Origin: Antrihabitans stalactiti
Lineage (GTDB): Bacteria > Actinomycetota > Actinomycetes > Mycobacteriales > Mycobacteriaceae
DNA: 64,000 nucleotides
Direction of reading: 5' to 3'
Assembly: GCF_012932915.1 (NCBI RefSeq)
Contig: NZ_VCQU01000005.1
Span: 248,001 to 312,000, forward strand
Shown one piece after another: positions 37,385 to 48,322 of this stretch (position 1 is its first letter; every line of letters begins with the position of its first letter). Position numbers and translations under genes: made by a program. The notes under the pieces are model-generated. The model searched no databases and had not been told where the DNA came from. It was given only the letters and a program-made list of their open reading frames with translations.

Positions 37385-37430
37385 GCTGTGAGTCTTTTCG
37401 GAGTCCGTGGACTCCGGAAAGACTCACAGC
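37385..37430. repeat. Palindromic hairpin, repeat family B (copy 1)
   Basis: A 22-bp stem (37385-37406 with 37409-37430, one mismatch) built on TGTGAGTCTTTTCGGAGTC lies between the exporter permease and ispE. A near-identical palindrome stands at 53091-53136, 16 kb away. It probably serves as a terminator; the strong conservation of both arms indicates a repeat family. Confidence 0.8.
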
Positions 37431-37454
37431 TGCGGGGAGATAGGCTGTTCATTT

Positions 37455-38390
37455 GTGCTCTCCGTCGTCCCGCGCCCCGTTCTGGTGCGCGCACCCGCCA
37501 AGGTCAATTTGCATCTTGCCGTCGGCGATCTGAGGCCCGACGGATATCACGAACTCACCACCGTTTTTCAGGCGCTGTCGTTGTGCGACGAGGTTGAATT
37601 GGTGCCGGCGAAGGCGCTCACGATCAAGGTCCGCGGCGAAGGTGCTCGCGACGTGCCGACCGACCGTCGCAATCTCGTCTGGAAGGCTGCCACGCGGCTG
37701 GCGCACAAGGTCGGGCGAGACCCGCTGGTGGAAATCGTCATCGACAAAGGCATCCCCGTCGCAGGTGGAATGGCCGGCGGCAGTGCCGATGCCGCGGCGA
37801 CGCTCGTCGGACTGAACGCGCTGTGGCATCTCGACCTCACTCGTGACGAATTGGCCGACATCGCGTCCGAACTGGGCAGCGACGTTCCTTTCTCACTGCA
37901 TGGCGGCTCCGCCCTCGGCACCGGCCGTGGCGAAAAGCTCTTACCTGTTTTGTCCCGCAACACTTTTCATTGGGTGCTCGCGCTTGCCAAGGGTGGTTTG
38001 AGCACGCCGGAGGTGTACCGCGAACTCGATCGGCTGCGCGGCCAGGGGCAACCGCCACGCATCGGCGACGCCCAGAAGCTGATGCAATCGCTCGCGGCGG
38101 GTGATTCCGCACAGCTTGCGGCGCTGCTCGGTAACGACCTGCAAGCGGCGGCACTATCCTTGAAACCGGAACTCCGGCGCACCTTGCGCGCTGGAATCAA
38201 CGCTGGAGCACTGGCGGGGATCGTTTCCGGCTCCGGACCGACCTGTGCATTTCTGTGCGAGAGTGCCGACGCCGCGATCGAAGTCAGCACCGAGCTTTCG
38301 GGTGCGGGCGTCTGCCGCAGCGTCCGCGTCGCAGCCGGACCGGTCGGCGGCGCAAAAGTGATCGATCTCGAATCAATCGGTAGGACGTAG
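37455..38390 (+). CDS. ispE: 4-diphosphocytidyl-2-C-methyl-D-erythritol kinase IspE
   Basis: This MEP-pathway GHMP kinase (311 residues) phosphorylates CDP-methylerythritol. It has [22 protein letters not shown] at the N-terminus, the phosphate loop [16 protein letters not shown] and the C-terminal SGSGPTCAF. The GTG at 37455 gives a short lead before the core. ispE after ksgA is conserved (Rv1010-Rv1011), here separated by the copper and exporter genes. Confidence 0.95.
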   Translation: MLSVVPRPVLVRAPAKVNLHLAVGDLRPDGYHELTTVFQALSLCDEVELVPAKALTIKVRGEGARDVPTDRRNLVWKAATRLAHKVGRDPLVEIVIDKGIPVAGGMAGGSADAAATLVGLNALWHLDLTRDELADIASELGSDVPFSLHGGSALGTGRGEKLLPVLSRNTFHWVLALAKGGLSTPEVYRELDRLRGQGQPPRIGDAQKLMQSLAAGDSAQLAALLGNDLQAAALSLKPELRRTLRAGINAGALAGIVSGSGPTCAFLCESADAAIEVSTELSGAGVCRSVRVAAGPVGGAKVIDLESIGRT

Positions 38391-38391
38391 T

Positions 38392-40155
<1,764 letters not shown>

Positions 40156-40164
40156 CGGGTGCGG

Positions 40165-40419
40165 TCAGGTGCGCTTCGCAGCGTCGACCGCAGCCGAAAA
40201 CAGTGCGGTGACCATCGCGCTTTCTTTGGCGAGGAAGTTGAGCAACTCGCTCTGTTCACCACGTGCGATCGCGGCATAGGCGCAGAGCGGGCAGGAACCG
40301 CGCCCACCGCACTCGGCGCTGTTCGGGTGTTCCTCGACGATCTGCTGCACGAACGGTGCCACGCGCTTGACCATGCCCTCGGCAAAGGAGGCCATTCCCT
40401 GGATCTGATCGGGCGTCAT
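40165..40419 (-). CDS. Small conserved Cys-containing protein
   Basis: This 84-residue protein (MTPDQIQGMASFAEGM...) has a compact cysteine cluster, ECGGRGSCPLC, near residues 53-63, which could bind zinc or an Fe-S cluster, flanked by predicted helices. I do not know its function. GAGGTG is placed 5 bases before the ATG at 40419. It is convergent with the ABC-F gene (9-base gap) and divergent from the FMN enzyme gene. Confidence 0.75.
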   Translation of the reverse strand: MTPDQIQGMASFAEGMVKRVAPFVQQIVEEHPNSAECGGRGSCPLCAYAAIARGEQSELLNFLAKESAMVTALFSAAVDAAKRT

Positions 40420-40600
40420 GCGGCACCTCTTCCAACCTCGACCCATATGAGGATAGGACGCAAAGTGCGTGTGAAACCGAGTAACGGCGAAATGGCCGAA
40501 AATTTCGCGCGCACGCACCTGGATCGACCGATCATTCGGAGTTCACCGAAAGGTTGCCGAATCGGCCCCGGACCTGCCGACTCTCGGATTTACTAGCGCA

Positions 40601-42172
40601 ATGAAATGGAACCGCGCCGCCCTGTCTGCGCTGCCAGTTGCCGGTATCGCGGGCCTCGCCGCGTGGGACCTCACACAGAAGAAGCACGCGCTGCTTCGAA
40701 ACTTCCCTGTACTCGGGCACATGCGTTACCTGCTCGAAGAGATCGGTCCTGAGCTGCGGCAATACATCGTCACGAGTAACGACGAGGAGCGCCCGTTCAG
40801 TCGAAACCAGCGGCGCTGGATCTACGCGTCGTCGAAGCTGCAGAACAACTATTACGGTTTCGGCACCGACAACAACATGGAGTACACGCAGGGGTACCCC
40901 ATCATCAAGCACCGCACGTTCGCAGACATTTCGCCGGGCACTGGGGCACACACGGGCGAAGAGGATTCGATTCCGAGCGCGAAGATTCTCGGCGGGCCAC
41001 GTGGCCGGGCCAAGGCCTTCCGGCCTGGGTCGATCGTCAACATTTCTGCCATGAGTTTCGGTTCCATGTCCGGCGCGGCGATCGAGGCCATCAACCGGGG
41101 AGCTGGGCTGGCGGGGTGCTTGCACAACACCGGCGAAGGCGGTCTGTCGCCGTACCACCGCCAAGGTGGTGACCTCACTTTGCAGATCGGCACGGCCTAC
41201 TTCGGATGTCGCGACGACAAGGGACGCTTCGAGATCGAGAAGCTCAAAGATGTCGTCGCGAGCGGACCGGTCAAGGCGATCGAGATCAAGCTGAGCCAAG
41301 GAGCCAAGCCTGGCCTCGGCGGGATGTTGCCCGGCGCGAAGGTGAGCGCCGAGATCGCGGAGATCCGCGGGATTCCCGTGGGTAAGGACTGCGCAAGCCC
41401 GTCCCGGCACGCCGAGTTTCACGACGTGGACAGCATGCTCGACTGGGTCGAGCTGATCGCGACAGAGACTGGGCTCCCGGTCGGTATCAAGTCGGCCGTC
41501 GGCAACCTCGACTTCTGGCACGACCTGGTTGCACAGATGTCGTCCACGGATCGCGGTGTCGACTTCATCACCGTCGACGGGGGAGAGGGCGGAACAGGTG
41601 CCGCCCCACTGATTTTCAGCGAATCGGTGTCCTTCCCATTCCGGGTCGGCTTCACCGAGGTCTACAAATGCTTCGCCCGCGCCGACCTGACCGACAAGGT
41701 GACCTTCATCGGGTCCGGCAAGCTCGGTTTGCCAGGAAACGCGGTCGTGGCGTTCGCGCTCGGCGCGGACATGGTCAATGTGGGCCGCGAAATCATGCTG
41801 TCGATCGGCTGTGTCCAAGCGCAGAAGTGCCACACCGACACCTGCCCGACCGGGATCACGACACAGAACAAATGGCTGGCGCGCGGCTTGGATGCCGAGT
41901 CGAAGTCGGTCCGGGCGGCGAACTACATCAAGACGCTGCGCCGCGACCTGCTCAAGGTGTCGGAAGCGTGCGGCGTCGCGCATCCGGGACTGATCTGCAC
42001 CGACGACCTCGACATCCTCAACGGTCTGGAATCTGCGACGTCGTTGCGGACCGTCTACGGCTACGAACCGGATTGGGGAACACCGTCGGCTGCTGACAAA
42101 GCCGAGATCACGCGACTGATGACAAGCGCTTCGCACGGAAAAGCCGCGCCGGTATCGGCAACGTCGATGTGA
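40601..42172 (+). CDS. FMN-binding glutamate synthase-like oxidoreductase
   Basis: This 523-residue protein resembles the FMN/synthase domain of glutamate synthase without the amidotransferase and beta subunits. An N-terminal hydrophobic helix (ALSALPVAGIAGLAAW) suggests membrane attachment. MSFGSMSGAAIEAINRGA, GEGGLSPYH, ITVDGGEGGTGAAP and the 3Fe-4S motif C-x5-C-x4-C (CVQAQKCHTDTC) are present. Such stand-alone proteins are common in actinobacteria; the physiological substrate is not settled. It ends 1 base before the convergent ubiA gene. Confidence 0.9.
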   Translation: MKWNRAALSALPVAGIAGLAAWDLTQKKHALLRNFPVLGHMRYLLEEIGPELRQYIVTSNDEERPFSRNQRRWIYASSKLQNNYYGFGTDNNMEYTQGYPIIKHRTFADISPGTGAHTGEEDSIPSAKILGGPRGRAKAFRPGSIVNISAMSFGSMSGAAIEAINRGAGLAGCLHNTGEGGLSPYHRQGGDLTLQIGTAYFGCRDDKGRFEIEKLKDVVASGPVKAIEIKLSQGAKPGLGGMLPGAKVSAEIAEIRGIPVGKDCASPSRHAEFHDVDSMLDWVELIATETGLPVGIKSAVGNLDFWHDLVAQMSSTDRGVDFITVDGGEGGTGAAPLIFSESVSFPFRVGFTEVYKCFARADLTDKVTFIGSGKLGLPGNAVVAFALGADMVNVGREIMLSIGCVQAQKCHTDTCPTGITTQNKWLARGLDAESKSVRAANYIKTLRRDLLKVSEACGVAHPGLICTDDLDILNGLESATSLRTVYGYEPDWGTPSAADKAEITRLMTSASHGKAAPVSATSM

Positions 42173-42173
42173 G

Positions 42174-43121
42174 CTAGACCCAGCCCACGTACATCACGCC
42201 GAATGCGACGTTGACTGCCGTGAACATCAGCGTGATGACGACGGACGCTTTGACGACGGCCTTCGGGCCGTGTGCCCGACTCAAAAGCAGGTGGTAGGCG
42301 CCGATCAGGATCGGTGCGGCGACGATCTGGATGCCGAGCATCCGATGTGGGATGACATAGTCGCTCGCGGACAGCACGATTGCGATCACGCAGGATGCAG
42401 CCATTGCGCCCAGGCCGATGTAGTGGGCTCGTGCGCGCCCGAGGCGAACTCCGCTCGTCGTGTATCCGCTTGCAACATCGGCGTCGTAGTCGGCGAGAGT
42501 GGTCGGCAAGTACAGAGCGGTGCCGACGAGCAGGCCTTCGACAACCATGATCCATGGGAAGTCGACTATCGGTTGCGCGACGCTCCACCCTGCGACAAGC
42601 GCCAGACCGCCGACCGCGACCGCATTGGTCGCGACGTCCCAGCCGGGCCGAGTCTTCAGCCGTAGTGGCGGCACGCTGTATGCCCAACCGAGCGCCAGCC
42701 AGAGCAGGGTCATCACCGTGATCGGGAACCCGATCGTGATCGCGACACCGAGCGCCACGGCGCCTGCGACGTAAGCCAGCTTCGTCGCGTTGTTCGCCGA
42801 CATTCGTCCGCTGGCGACCGGCTTGCCGACCTTGCGTGGATTGTGCAGGTCCCCAGGCAGATCCGACGCATCGTTGATGGCGAGGATAGCGAGCCAAGCG
42901 AGCGGACCCATCAACAGAATGCCGGTGGCCAGCGGCCGGATGTCTGCGAAGCAATCGCCGGTAAGGGGTGTGCAACTTGCCGGAAGGAAGCGATGGGTGG
43001 CGAGCACATAGCCGAGACAGAACGGCAAGAGGGAGGTGATCCAGACGCTCGGCCGCGACAACGCAACCAGCGCTGCCAGTCGTCGAACGAGCGGATGAGT
43101 CGGGCGGGCTTCGGTCACCAT
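42174..43121 (-). CDS. UbiA-family prenyltransferase
   Basis: This 315-residue integral membrane protein has about nine helices. Both aspartate-rich motifs of the UbiA superfamily are present: NDASDLPGD (about residue 84) and DYDADVASG (about 195). The acceptor could be a quinone precursor, a haem or a sugar (DPPR synthase UbiA type); the sequence does not decide. It is convergent with the FMN oxidoreductase. Confidence 0.88.
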   Translation of the reverse strand: MVTEARPTHPLVRRLAALVALSRPSVWITSLLPFCLGYVLATHRFLPASCTPLTGDCFADIRPLATGILLMGPLAWLAILAINDASDLPGDLHNPRKVGKPVASGRMSANNATKLAYVAGAVALGVAITIGFPITVMTLLWLALGWAYSVPPLRLKTRPGWDVATNAVAVGGLALVAGWSVAQPIVDFPWIMVVEGLLVGTALYLPTTLADYDADVASGYTTSGVRLGRARAHYIGLGAMAASCVIAIVLSASDYVIPHRMLGIQIVAAPILIGAYHLLLSRAHGPKAVVKASVVITLMFTAVNVAFGVMYVGWV

Positions 43122-43192
43122 CTACGTCACCGCCTCTCGACTCGACCGAGTCGAGCGTATCAAGCCAAGATCACTTCGCTATCCGGAAAAGC

Positions 43193-43224
43193 AAGCGAGG
43201 CCGGCTGATCAGCCGGCCTCGCTT
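43193..43224. terminator. Perfect 32-bp palindrome, terminator after DUF4393a
   Basis: Arms 43193-43208 and 43209-43224 are exactly complementary with a TGATCA centre, 10 bases beyond the stop of the minus-strand DUF4393 gene. It marks the left edge of the paralogue-rich locus. Confidence 0.75.
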
Positions 43225-43234
43225 GGACTGAAAC

Positions 43235-44239
43235 TCAGTGATGCTTGGGCGCGTACACGCGCCGTCCCTTACCGATGATGTTGTCGTTGTACGAGCTGTC
43301 CGCCCAGCCGCCTGCGTCGTAGCCTTCGAGCGTGAAGCAGGCTTCGGTGAACTGCTTCCCGAACAGCGACAGGTAGATGCTGCGGTACACATCCATGGTC
43401 TTCTTCGCCTTCTCCTGCGCCTCCATCGCCTTCGCGTGGGCCGACAGGAGCGAGTAACGGCGGTAGTCGTCCACCGGCTCCTCGGAGAAGCGAACAAGTC
43501 CAAGCCGGTTCAGGTTGGCGAGGTAGTGCTGATCGCGGTCCGGCCACGCGCAACCTGCCATGTCCGCGATGTAGGAGATGCCTCCTGCGATCCGCTCGGA
43601 CCCTTTCATGAGGAAGGTCTTCGTCCGGATGTCGATGGCAGGCTGAGGTCCCGCGACGGCGAGGAAGCGCAGGATTCGCGCCTCGTCGGGTACGAGGGAA
43701 TCCAGGATCTGCTTGAACGCAGGGTGCTGCTCACGCGGTTGCGCGGCGACGTTCCAGGAGATGTCGATCAGCGCATCGCCTTGTGCACGAAGGTCGCGGG
43801 CAGTGGCTCCCTTGCCGAGGGCGATGCCGCCAACTCGCTCTTCCATGCCGAGTGCGGACCATGCCGCCGACCGGACTTGTTCGACTCGTTGATCGACGAT
43901 CTCGGTGATCGGTTCGCCCGTGCTGATGTCGTGGGCAATTTCGTTGGCCGTGTCGATCGAACCCTTGGTTATTGCGCCGAGGGTCCGCATGAACGATTTT
44001 CCAGCGAGCTTGGCGAGACCGGCAGCGTCGGTGGGGTTCGTTCCGGCTTCGGCTCCCGCCCGCGCAAATTCGCCGGCTATCCCGCCGCCATTACCGACTT
44101 TGGCGGCGGCACCTGCGGCGACAGCAGCCGCACCGCTCGCTTGCGAGGTGAGATTGCCGAAGAGGCTGCCGTCAGAAGTGGGGGCGGCGACATCCTCTCC
44201 AGTCTGTTCTTTTTCGTCGTCCGGGGCAGCGTGAGTCAT
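43235..44239 (-). CDS. DUF4393 (Abi-alpha) protein, copy a
   Basis: This 334-residue protein has an acidic N-terminus, an Ala/Gly-rich low-complexity region (about 30-65) and a conserved core (about 130-300) with PDEARILRFLAVAGPQPAID, SERIAGGISYIADMAGC and the HYLANLNRLGLVRFSEEPVDDYRRY segment. This is the pattern of DUF4393, also labelled Abi-alpha. That name comes from a loose abortive-infection annotation; no experimental role is known to me. It lies 3 bases after a DUF445 gene, a pairing repeated at 54.6-56.7 kb, so the two products probably work together. It has about 23 C-terminal residues beyond copy b. Confidence 0.8.
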   Translation of the reverse strand: MTHAAPDDEKEQTGEDVAAPTSDGSLFGNLTSQASGAAAVAAGAAAKVGNGGGIAGEFARAGAEAGTNPTDAAGLAKLAGKSFMRTLGAITKGSIDTANEIAHDISTGEPITEIVDQRVEQVRSAAWSALGMEERVGGIALGKGATARDLRAQGDALIDISWNVAAQPREQHPAFKQILDSLVPDEARILRFLAVAGPQPAIDIRTKTFLMKGSERIAGGISYIADMAGCAWPDRDQHYLANLNRLGLVRFSEEPVDDYRRYSLLSAHAKAMEAQEKAKKTMDVYRSIYLSLFGKQFTEACFTLEGYDAGGWADSSYNDNIIGKGRRVYAPKHH

Positions 44240-44242
44240 GAC

Positions 44243-45667
44243 TTATGCTCCAAAGATCAGAAGGTGAACGGCGCCGACAACAACTCCGAGTAGTCCGCCG
44301 TGCAGATAGAGCAGCCAGGCGTCCTGTTCGATTGCGGCGTACAGCATTTCCATGAAGTCCGCCGGCGCCATTTCCCGGAGCTTCTGGGTAGCGAATTTGT
44401 CGATCTTTTCGGACTGCACTTTGTTGAATTCGGTGTCGTCCATCAACTTCGGCGCCATGTCCAGCGCGGCTCCGCCCGATCCGGTGAGGATCGAATCGAA
44501 TTCACGAGCACCGACCGCGACTCGGAGCATCGACTTCATCGGCCCGAGGATTCGACTGACTTCTTCTGCCAGAACGGCCTGGATCAGCCGTTGCGTCTTA
44601 TCTCCGCGCGGTCCGTTCAGCAGTTCGTTGGCGATGTTGCCGAGCGTGAGGACCTGGTAGGCGAGTGCGTGGCCGAAGTCGCCCGCGGCCTCGTGCTGAC
44701 GCTTCGCGAACTTCGCCTGCTTCCACAGGTACTTGTAGCGGGGCTGCGGTTCGCCGGGCTCGAACACCATTTTGATGGCGATGATGTTGACGATGACGCC
44801 GATGACGGCGGCGCCGCCGACGACCCACAGCCACGGCGGAAGGAAGTGCACGATCGAGCTGAGCCACGAAGGCAGGCTGATGAAGAACGCATTCGGATCC
44901 TGCTCATGGGCGTGCTTGACGTGGTCGCTCGAGTAGTGCACGAACGTCAGCCACAACGCGAGGAAGATGCCCATCGGGAAACCGAGCAGCCCGATCCACA
45001 CCATGAACTTCAGTTCCGGTCCGCCGAGGCCCTGGATGATTTCCTTCAGGATCTTCGGGTTCTTGCGAAGGAAGCCGACGACCAGAAGCTTGATATCGAT
45101 GAGCTGATCGACGTTGTCACCGATCTGGACGAATGCTTTGCGCGAGATTGCGGGCAGCTCGTCGTCGATCCGCTTGTAGAGCACCTCACGCATCTGCGGG
45201 GCCAGGTCGTGCCACAGATCGGGGTGTTCTTGTTCCATAACCTCGTCGACCAGCCCGCGAAGATCGTTCTTTGCGATGTCGGCGACGTGATCAGCGATTC
45301 CTTCCGGATCGAGCTCCTGGAAGATGTCCTTGATGCTACCGATCTTGAGAATTGCCTTGTCGCAGCAGATGGCGGCCATCTTCTCGGCCCGCGCCGGGAT
45401 GAATCCCTGGAAGCCGAGGATTCCACCGGGAGCAAACACCGGCAAAATCTGCACCTTGCGGGGGAAGAACGGGTAGATCGACTTCAGCCCCGGGGTGTAG
45501 AAGCCGGAAAAGTTGACCGGCGCAAAGAGCATGAGAACGCCGGTCCAGTTCGTGATGAGGCCCGCGATAGCGCTGAAGATAGGGACGCTGACCAAGTCGA
45601 CAATGAACTTCGACTGGCCGGTCATCTCCTCCCAGTCCAGAAAGGGCCCAGCTGCCAAGATGGACAC
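44243..45667 (-). CDS. DUF445 membrane protein, copy b
   Basis: This protein has 474 residues from the GTG at 45667, preceded at 6 bases by AAGGAG; an ATG at 45625 is the alternative. Membrane segments are at the N-terminus (VPIFSAIAGLITNWTGVLML), two in the middle and one at the C-terminus (HGGLLGVVVGAVHLLIFGA), with long helical soluble regions between. The DUF445 signature N-x5-M-x-F-x-P occurs twice (NWTGVLMLFAP and NIIAIKMVFEP). Unlike its paralogues it has an extra 40-residue segment between the middle helices (HYSSDHVKHAHEQDPN). First gene of a DUF445-DUF4393 pair with its own promoter region downstream of the Usp terminator. Confidence 0.85.
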   Translation of the reverse strand: MSILAAGPFLDWEEMTGQSKFIVDLVSVPIFSAIAGLITNWTGVLMLFAPVNFSGFYTPGLKSIYPFFPRKVQILPVFAPGGILGFQGFIPARAEKMAAICCDKAILKIGSIKDIFQELDPEGIADHVADIAKNDLRGLVDEVMEQEHPDLWHDLAPQMREVLYKRIDDELPAISRKAFVQIGDNVDQLIDIKLLVVGFLRKNPKILKEIIQGLGGPELKFMVWIGLLGFPMGIFLALWLTFVHYSSDHVKHAHEQDPNAFFISLPSWLSSIVHFLPPWLWVVGGAAVIGVIVNIIAIKMVFEPGEPQPRYKYLWKQAKFAKRQHEAAGDFGHALAYQVLTLGNIANELLNGPRGDKTQRLIQAVLAEEVSRILGPMKSMLRVAVGAREFDSILTGSGGAALDMAPKLMDDTEFNKVQSEKIDKFATQKLREMAPADFMEMLYAAIEQDAWLLYLHGGLLGVVVGAVHLLIFGA

Positions 45668-45840
45668 GCGCTGCTCCTTGCATTCAAACCGTAAACCCCG
45701 TTGATTTACCTTCAGGGCTATCTTGGCCTGCACTCGACCGTGCCGTCCTGAAAATGGCCGATATCGGTGCAGTCGGTCTGTTTCGTGCGGGTCGGAGTGT
45801 CCCATGCAGCGTCGAATACTATGTCGCGCAGGACAATCGA

Positions 45841-45875
45841 CGAAAGGCGACCGACTTCAAGTCGGCCGCCTTTCG
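45841..45875. terminator. Terminator after Usp1
   Basis: A 15-bp stem (45841-45855 with 45861-45875, one mismatch) around TTCAA lies 15 bases beyond the stop of the minus-strand Usp gene. It separates the DUF445a-Usp1 unit from the DUF445b-DUF4393a unit. Confidence 0.75.
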
Positions 45876-45890
45876 TGCGATGTGGTGCGC

Positions 45891-46676
45891 CTATCCCCGG
45901 GAAGTGTTGACCAACAACAGGTTCGACTCGGCGCCGTGCGTGACCTTGTTCGCGACCGAGCCCAGCAGCCGCGCCGGACCGCTCATACCGCGGTTACCGA
46001 TCACGAGAAGTTCCCACTTCCAGGCCTTGCCGGTCAGTGCACTGTCGGCATCGGAGTTCGGAATGACCTCGCGTTGCAGTTCCACGCCGTCGGGAAGTTC
46101 GCCGATCTTCGCGGCGACCTCGGCGAGCGTCTCCGCTCCGGCTTCTTCGTTCTTTGCCGCCGTGATCAAGCGCGGCTTCGCCTTCAGCGCGCGTGCAAGG
46201 ATCAGTCCGCGGCGAACCGCCTTGACCGAGGTATCGGAACCATCCGTAGCCAGGCCGACGAAGTTCCACGCGTGCGGAAGCGGGTCTCGCGCATACAAAA
46301 CGTCCGCCAAGCTGTGATGGGCCAGCTTGTTGGACGTGCTCCCGAACAGTCGCCCCGTCGCCTTCGTCAATCCGGACGAACCGACGATGAGCAAAGCCTC
46401 GGGATTCTCTTCGGCCGCCCCGAGGAGCACGTCGTCCGGTTCGCCGGCCGCCGGGTTGCTCGTCACATCGGTGGCACCGCCACCCTTCGCGAGCGTGGCT
46501 GCCGCCGTCGCGATGCCCTCGGCCCATTCACGGTCGCGACCACTGTCGCCGTCGTACGCGACGAGGATCGTGAGCGGAACACCGAGGCTCGAAGCAACGC
46601 GTGCGCCCAAACTCACTGCCGCGGTTGCGTCCGGGGAGCCATCCGTTCCGACGATTACCCGCGGGTAAGACTCCAT
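45891..46676 (-). CDS. Tandem universal stress protein, copy 1
   Basis: This 261-residue protein contains two Usp domains. The first starts PRVIVGTDGSPDATAAV and keeps the ATP-binding pattern G-x2-G-x9-GS in VGSSGLTKATGRLFGS. The second ends GNRGMSGPARLLGSVANKV, one residue shorter in the loop. GGAAGG precedes the ATG. It is downstream of DUF445a and followed by a terminator. Its last 30 residues are almost identical to Usp copy 2 at 53.6 kb, showing a duplication within the locus. Confidence 0.9.
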   Translation of the reverse strand: MESYPRVIVGTDGSPDATAAVSLGARVASSLGVPLTILVAYDGDSGRDREWAEGIATAAATLAKGGGATDVTSNPAAGEPDDVLLGAAEENPEALLIVGSSGLTKATGRLFGSTSNKLAHHSLADVLYARDPLPHAWNFVGLATDGSDTSVKAVRRGLILARALKAKPRLITAAKNEEAGAETLAEVAAKIGELPDGVELQREVIPNSDADSALTGKAWKWELLVIGNRGMSGPARLLGSVANKVTHGAESNLLLVNTSRG

Positions 46677-46868
46677 CAGTAGATCCTTCCGATAGCCGGG
46701 AACGGCACAACTTCACTGTCGAGTCGACCTGTGAGACGTCGTGTTTCAGGTGGTCAGGTGTGTGGCGAGCGGGAAAACGCACCAGCTCGACGGAGATTGA
46801 CGCTACCAGGCGACCCATCACGCGTGGCTGACTTCAAAAATTCTTGATCGTGTGAATCTGGATGGACC

Positions 46869-48155
46869 TCAGACGCCGAAGATGGCCAAGTGCAACAAAC
46901 CTGCGAATGCGCCGAGGACGCCGCCATGGACGAACAACAACCATTCGTCTTGCTTGATGGCTGAGCGCAGGAGCTGCACGAAATCGTCCGGACCCATCAC
47001 GGCCATCTGCTTGGCGATGAACTCGCGGATCTTGATCGACTGCTCGCGACCGAGGTCTTCGTCGCCGTAGATCAGCGGTGCGAGCGCCGAAACCTCCGGC
47101 GCCATCGCATCTTTCATCCGACCGTATTCCTTGATGCCCATCGTGGCCTTGACCATCATCTTGGCCGGCCCGACCGCTTTGTCGGCCGCAGGCTTCAACG
47201 TGTGTTCGAGAAGTGCCATCGTGCGGTCGCCGCTCGGCCCGTGCATGAGCTCTTCGCCGATGTTCTCCAACGTCATCACTTTGCTGGAGACCATCTCGGC
47301 GTAGTGCACCGTGATCTCGGGCTGCCGCTTGAGCAGCAAGCCCTGGCGCCACGGGCAATACCACTTCGGGAAAACCGGCTCGAAGATCATCGAGATGCCG
47401 ATGTAGTTGACGACCCAGCCGATGACGATGCCGCAGAGGGGGAGGATCCACCACTCTCGCGCCACCCACTCGAGAATGGCGACGGTCACGAATCCCATGG
47501 GGAAGCCGAAATAGAAGCCGAAGTTCTGCATGAACGTCAGCTCTTTGCGGCCGATGATCATGAACAGGTCGTTGAGCAACTGCGGATTCGACGTGAAGTG
47601 CTTGATCACCATCAGCTTGACGTCGATCAGTTCGTCGATGTTGTCGCCGATGTCGTCTTTGAGCGAGTCGACGATCTGCGGTAGTTGCTGCTTGATACGG
47701 GCGTGCACGGCCTCTTTGATCGGTCCGGGCATGTTGCGCCACATCGCGGGGTTCTCCCGCTCGATGATCTTCTCCACCAGATTGCGAATCTCGGCTTCGG
47801 CGATCCGGGTGAAGTGCGCGGCGATCTTGTCCGGTTCCATCGTTTGGTAGAAATCCGAGACGCTGCCCAGCTTGGCAAGTCCCTTGTCGACGGCCAGGCT
47901 GGCCATTTTGTCCGCGCGCGAGGGGACGATGCCCTGCCAGCCGATCCTGCCGTCGGACCGAAACAGCGGCAGTACCTGCACCCGCTTCGGCAGGAGCGGA
48001 AACGCAATTCTGAGGCCCGGAACTTTGACGCCGTGAAACTCCAACGGCTTGAACAACATCAGGACGCCGGTCCAGTTGGTGATGTAGCCGATGATGCCCG
48101 TGAACAGCGGGACCGTAATCAGCTCCACCCAGAGCGTGTTGTATTGGTGAAGCAC
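46869..48155 (-). CDS. DUF445 membrane protein, copy a
   Basis: This 428-residue protein starts at the GTG at 48155 after AGGAGGCGGC. Features are the N-terminal helix with GYITNWTGVLMLFKP (23-37), the PKRVQVLPLF and SRADKMASLAVDK motifs, two middle helices ending NYIGISMIFEP, a long helical region with ENIGEELMHGPSGDRT, and the C-terminal HGGVLGAFAGLLHLAIF. It is closer to copy c than to copy b and has no DUF4393 partner. It is divergent from the DUF6230 cluster, with a 167-base gap that must hold both promoters. Function unknown; DUF445 proteins are membrane proteins related to YheB. Confidence 0.85.
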   Translation of the reverse strand: MLHQYNTLWVELITVPLFTGIIGYITNWTGVLMLFKPLEFHGVKVPGLRIAFPLLPKRVQVLPLFRSDGRIGWQGIVPSRADKMASLAVDKGLAKLGSVSDFYQTMEPDKIAAHFTRIAEAEIRNLVEKIIERENPAMWRNMPGPIKEAVHARIKQQLPQIVDSLKDDIGDNIDELIDVKLMVIKHFTSNPQLLNDLFMIIGRKELTFMQNFGFYFGFPMGFVTVAILEWVAREWWILPLCGIVIGWVVNYIGISMIFEPVFPKWYCPWRQGLLLKRQPEITVHYAEMVSSKVMTLENIGEELMHGPSGDRTMALLEHTLKPAADKAVGPAKMMVKATMGIKEYGRMKDAMAPEVSALAPLIYGDEDLGREQSIKIREFIAKQMAVMGPDDFVQLLRSAIKQDEWLLFVHGGVLGAFAGLLHLAIFGV

Positions 48156-48322
48156 GCCGCCTCCTTGTATGTGCCGACAAGTTATCACCAGCTCGTGCGC
48201 GATTTATCTAGGTCTTCGAGTAACCCCAAAACGGTTGTAAGAGAATTCTTATTTTCGACCTCCAGGAACCCGAACCGCTTGTAGGTTTGCCCGGAGTCGA
48301 GAAAGAAATCGTGAGGATCGAT

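Noticed and set aside
37385-37430. Repeat family B as an insertion-sequence end
   Set aside because: No transposase, target-site duplication or flanking IS sequence; hairpins are isolated between genes.
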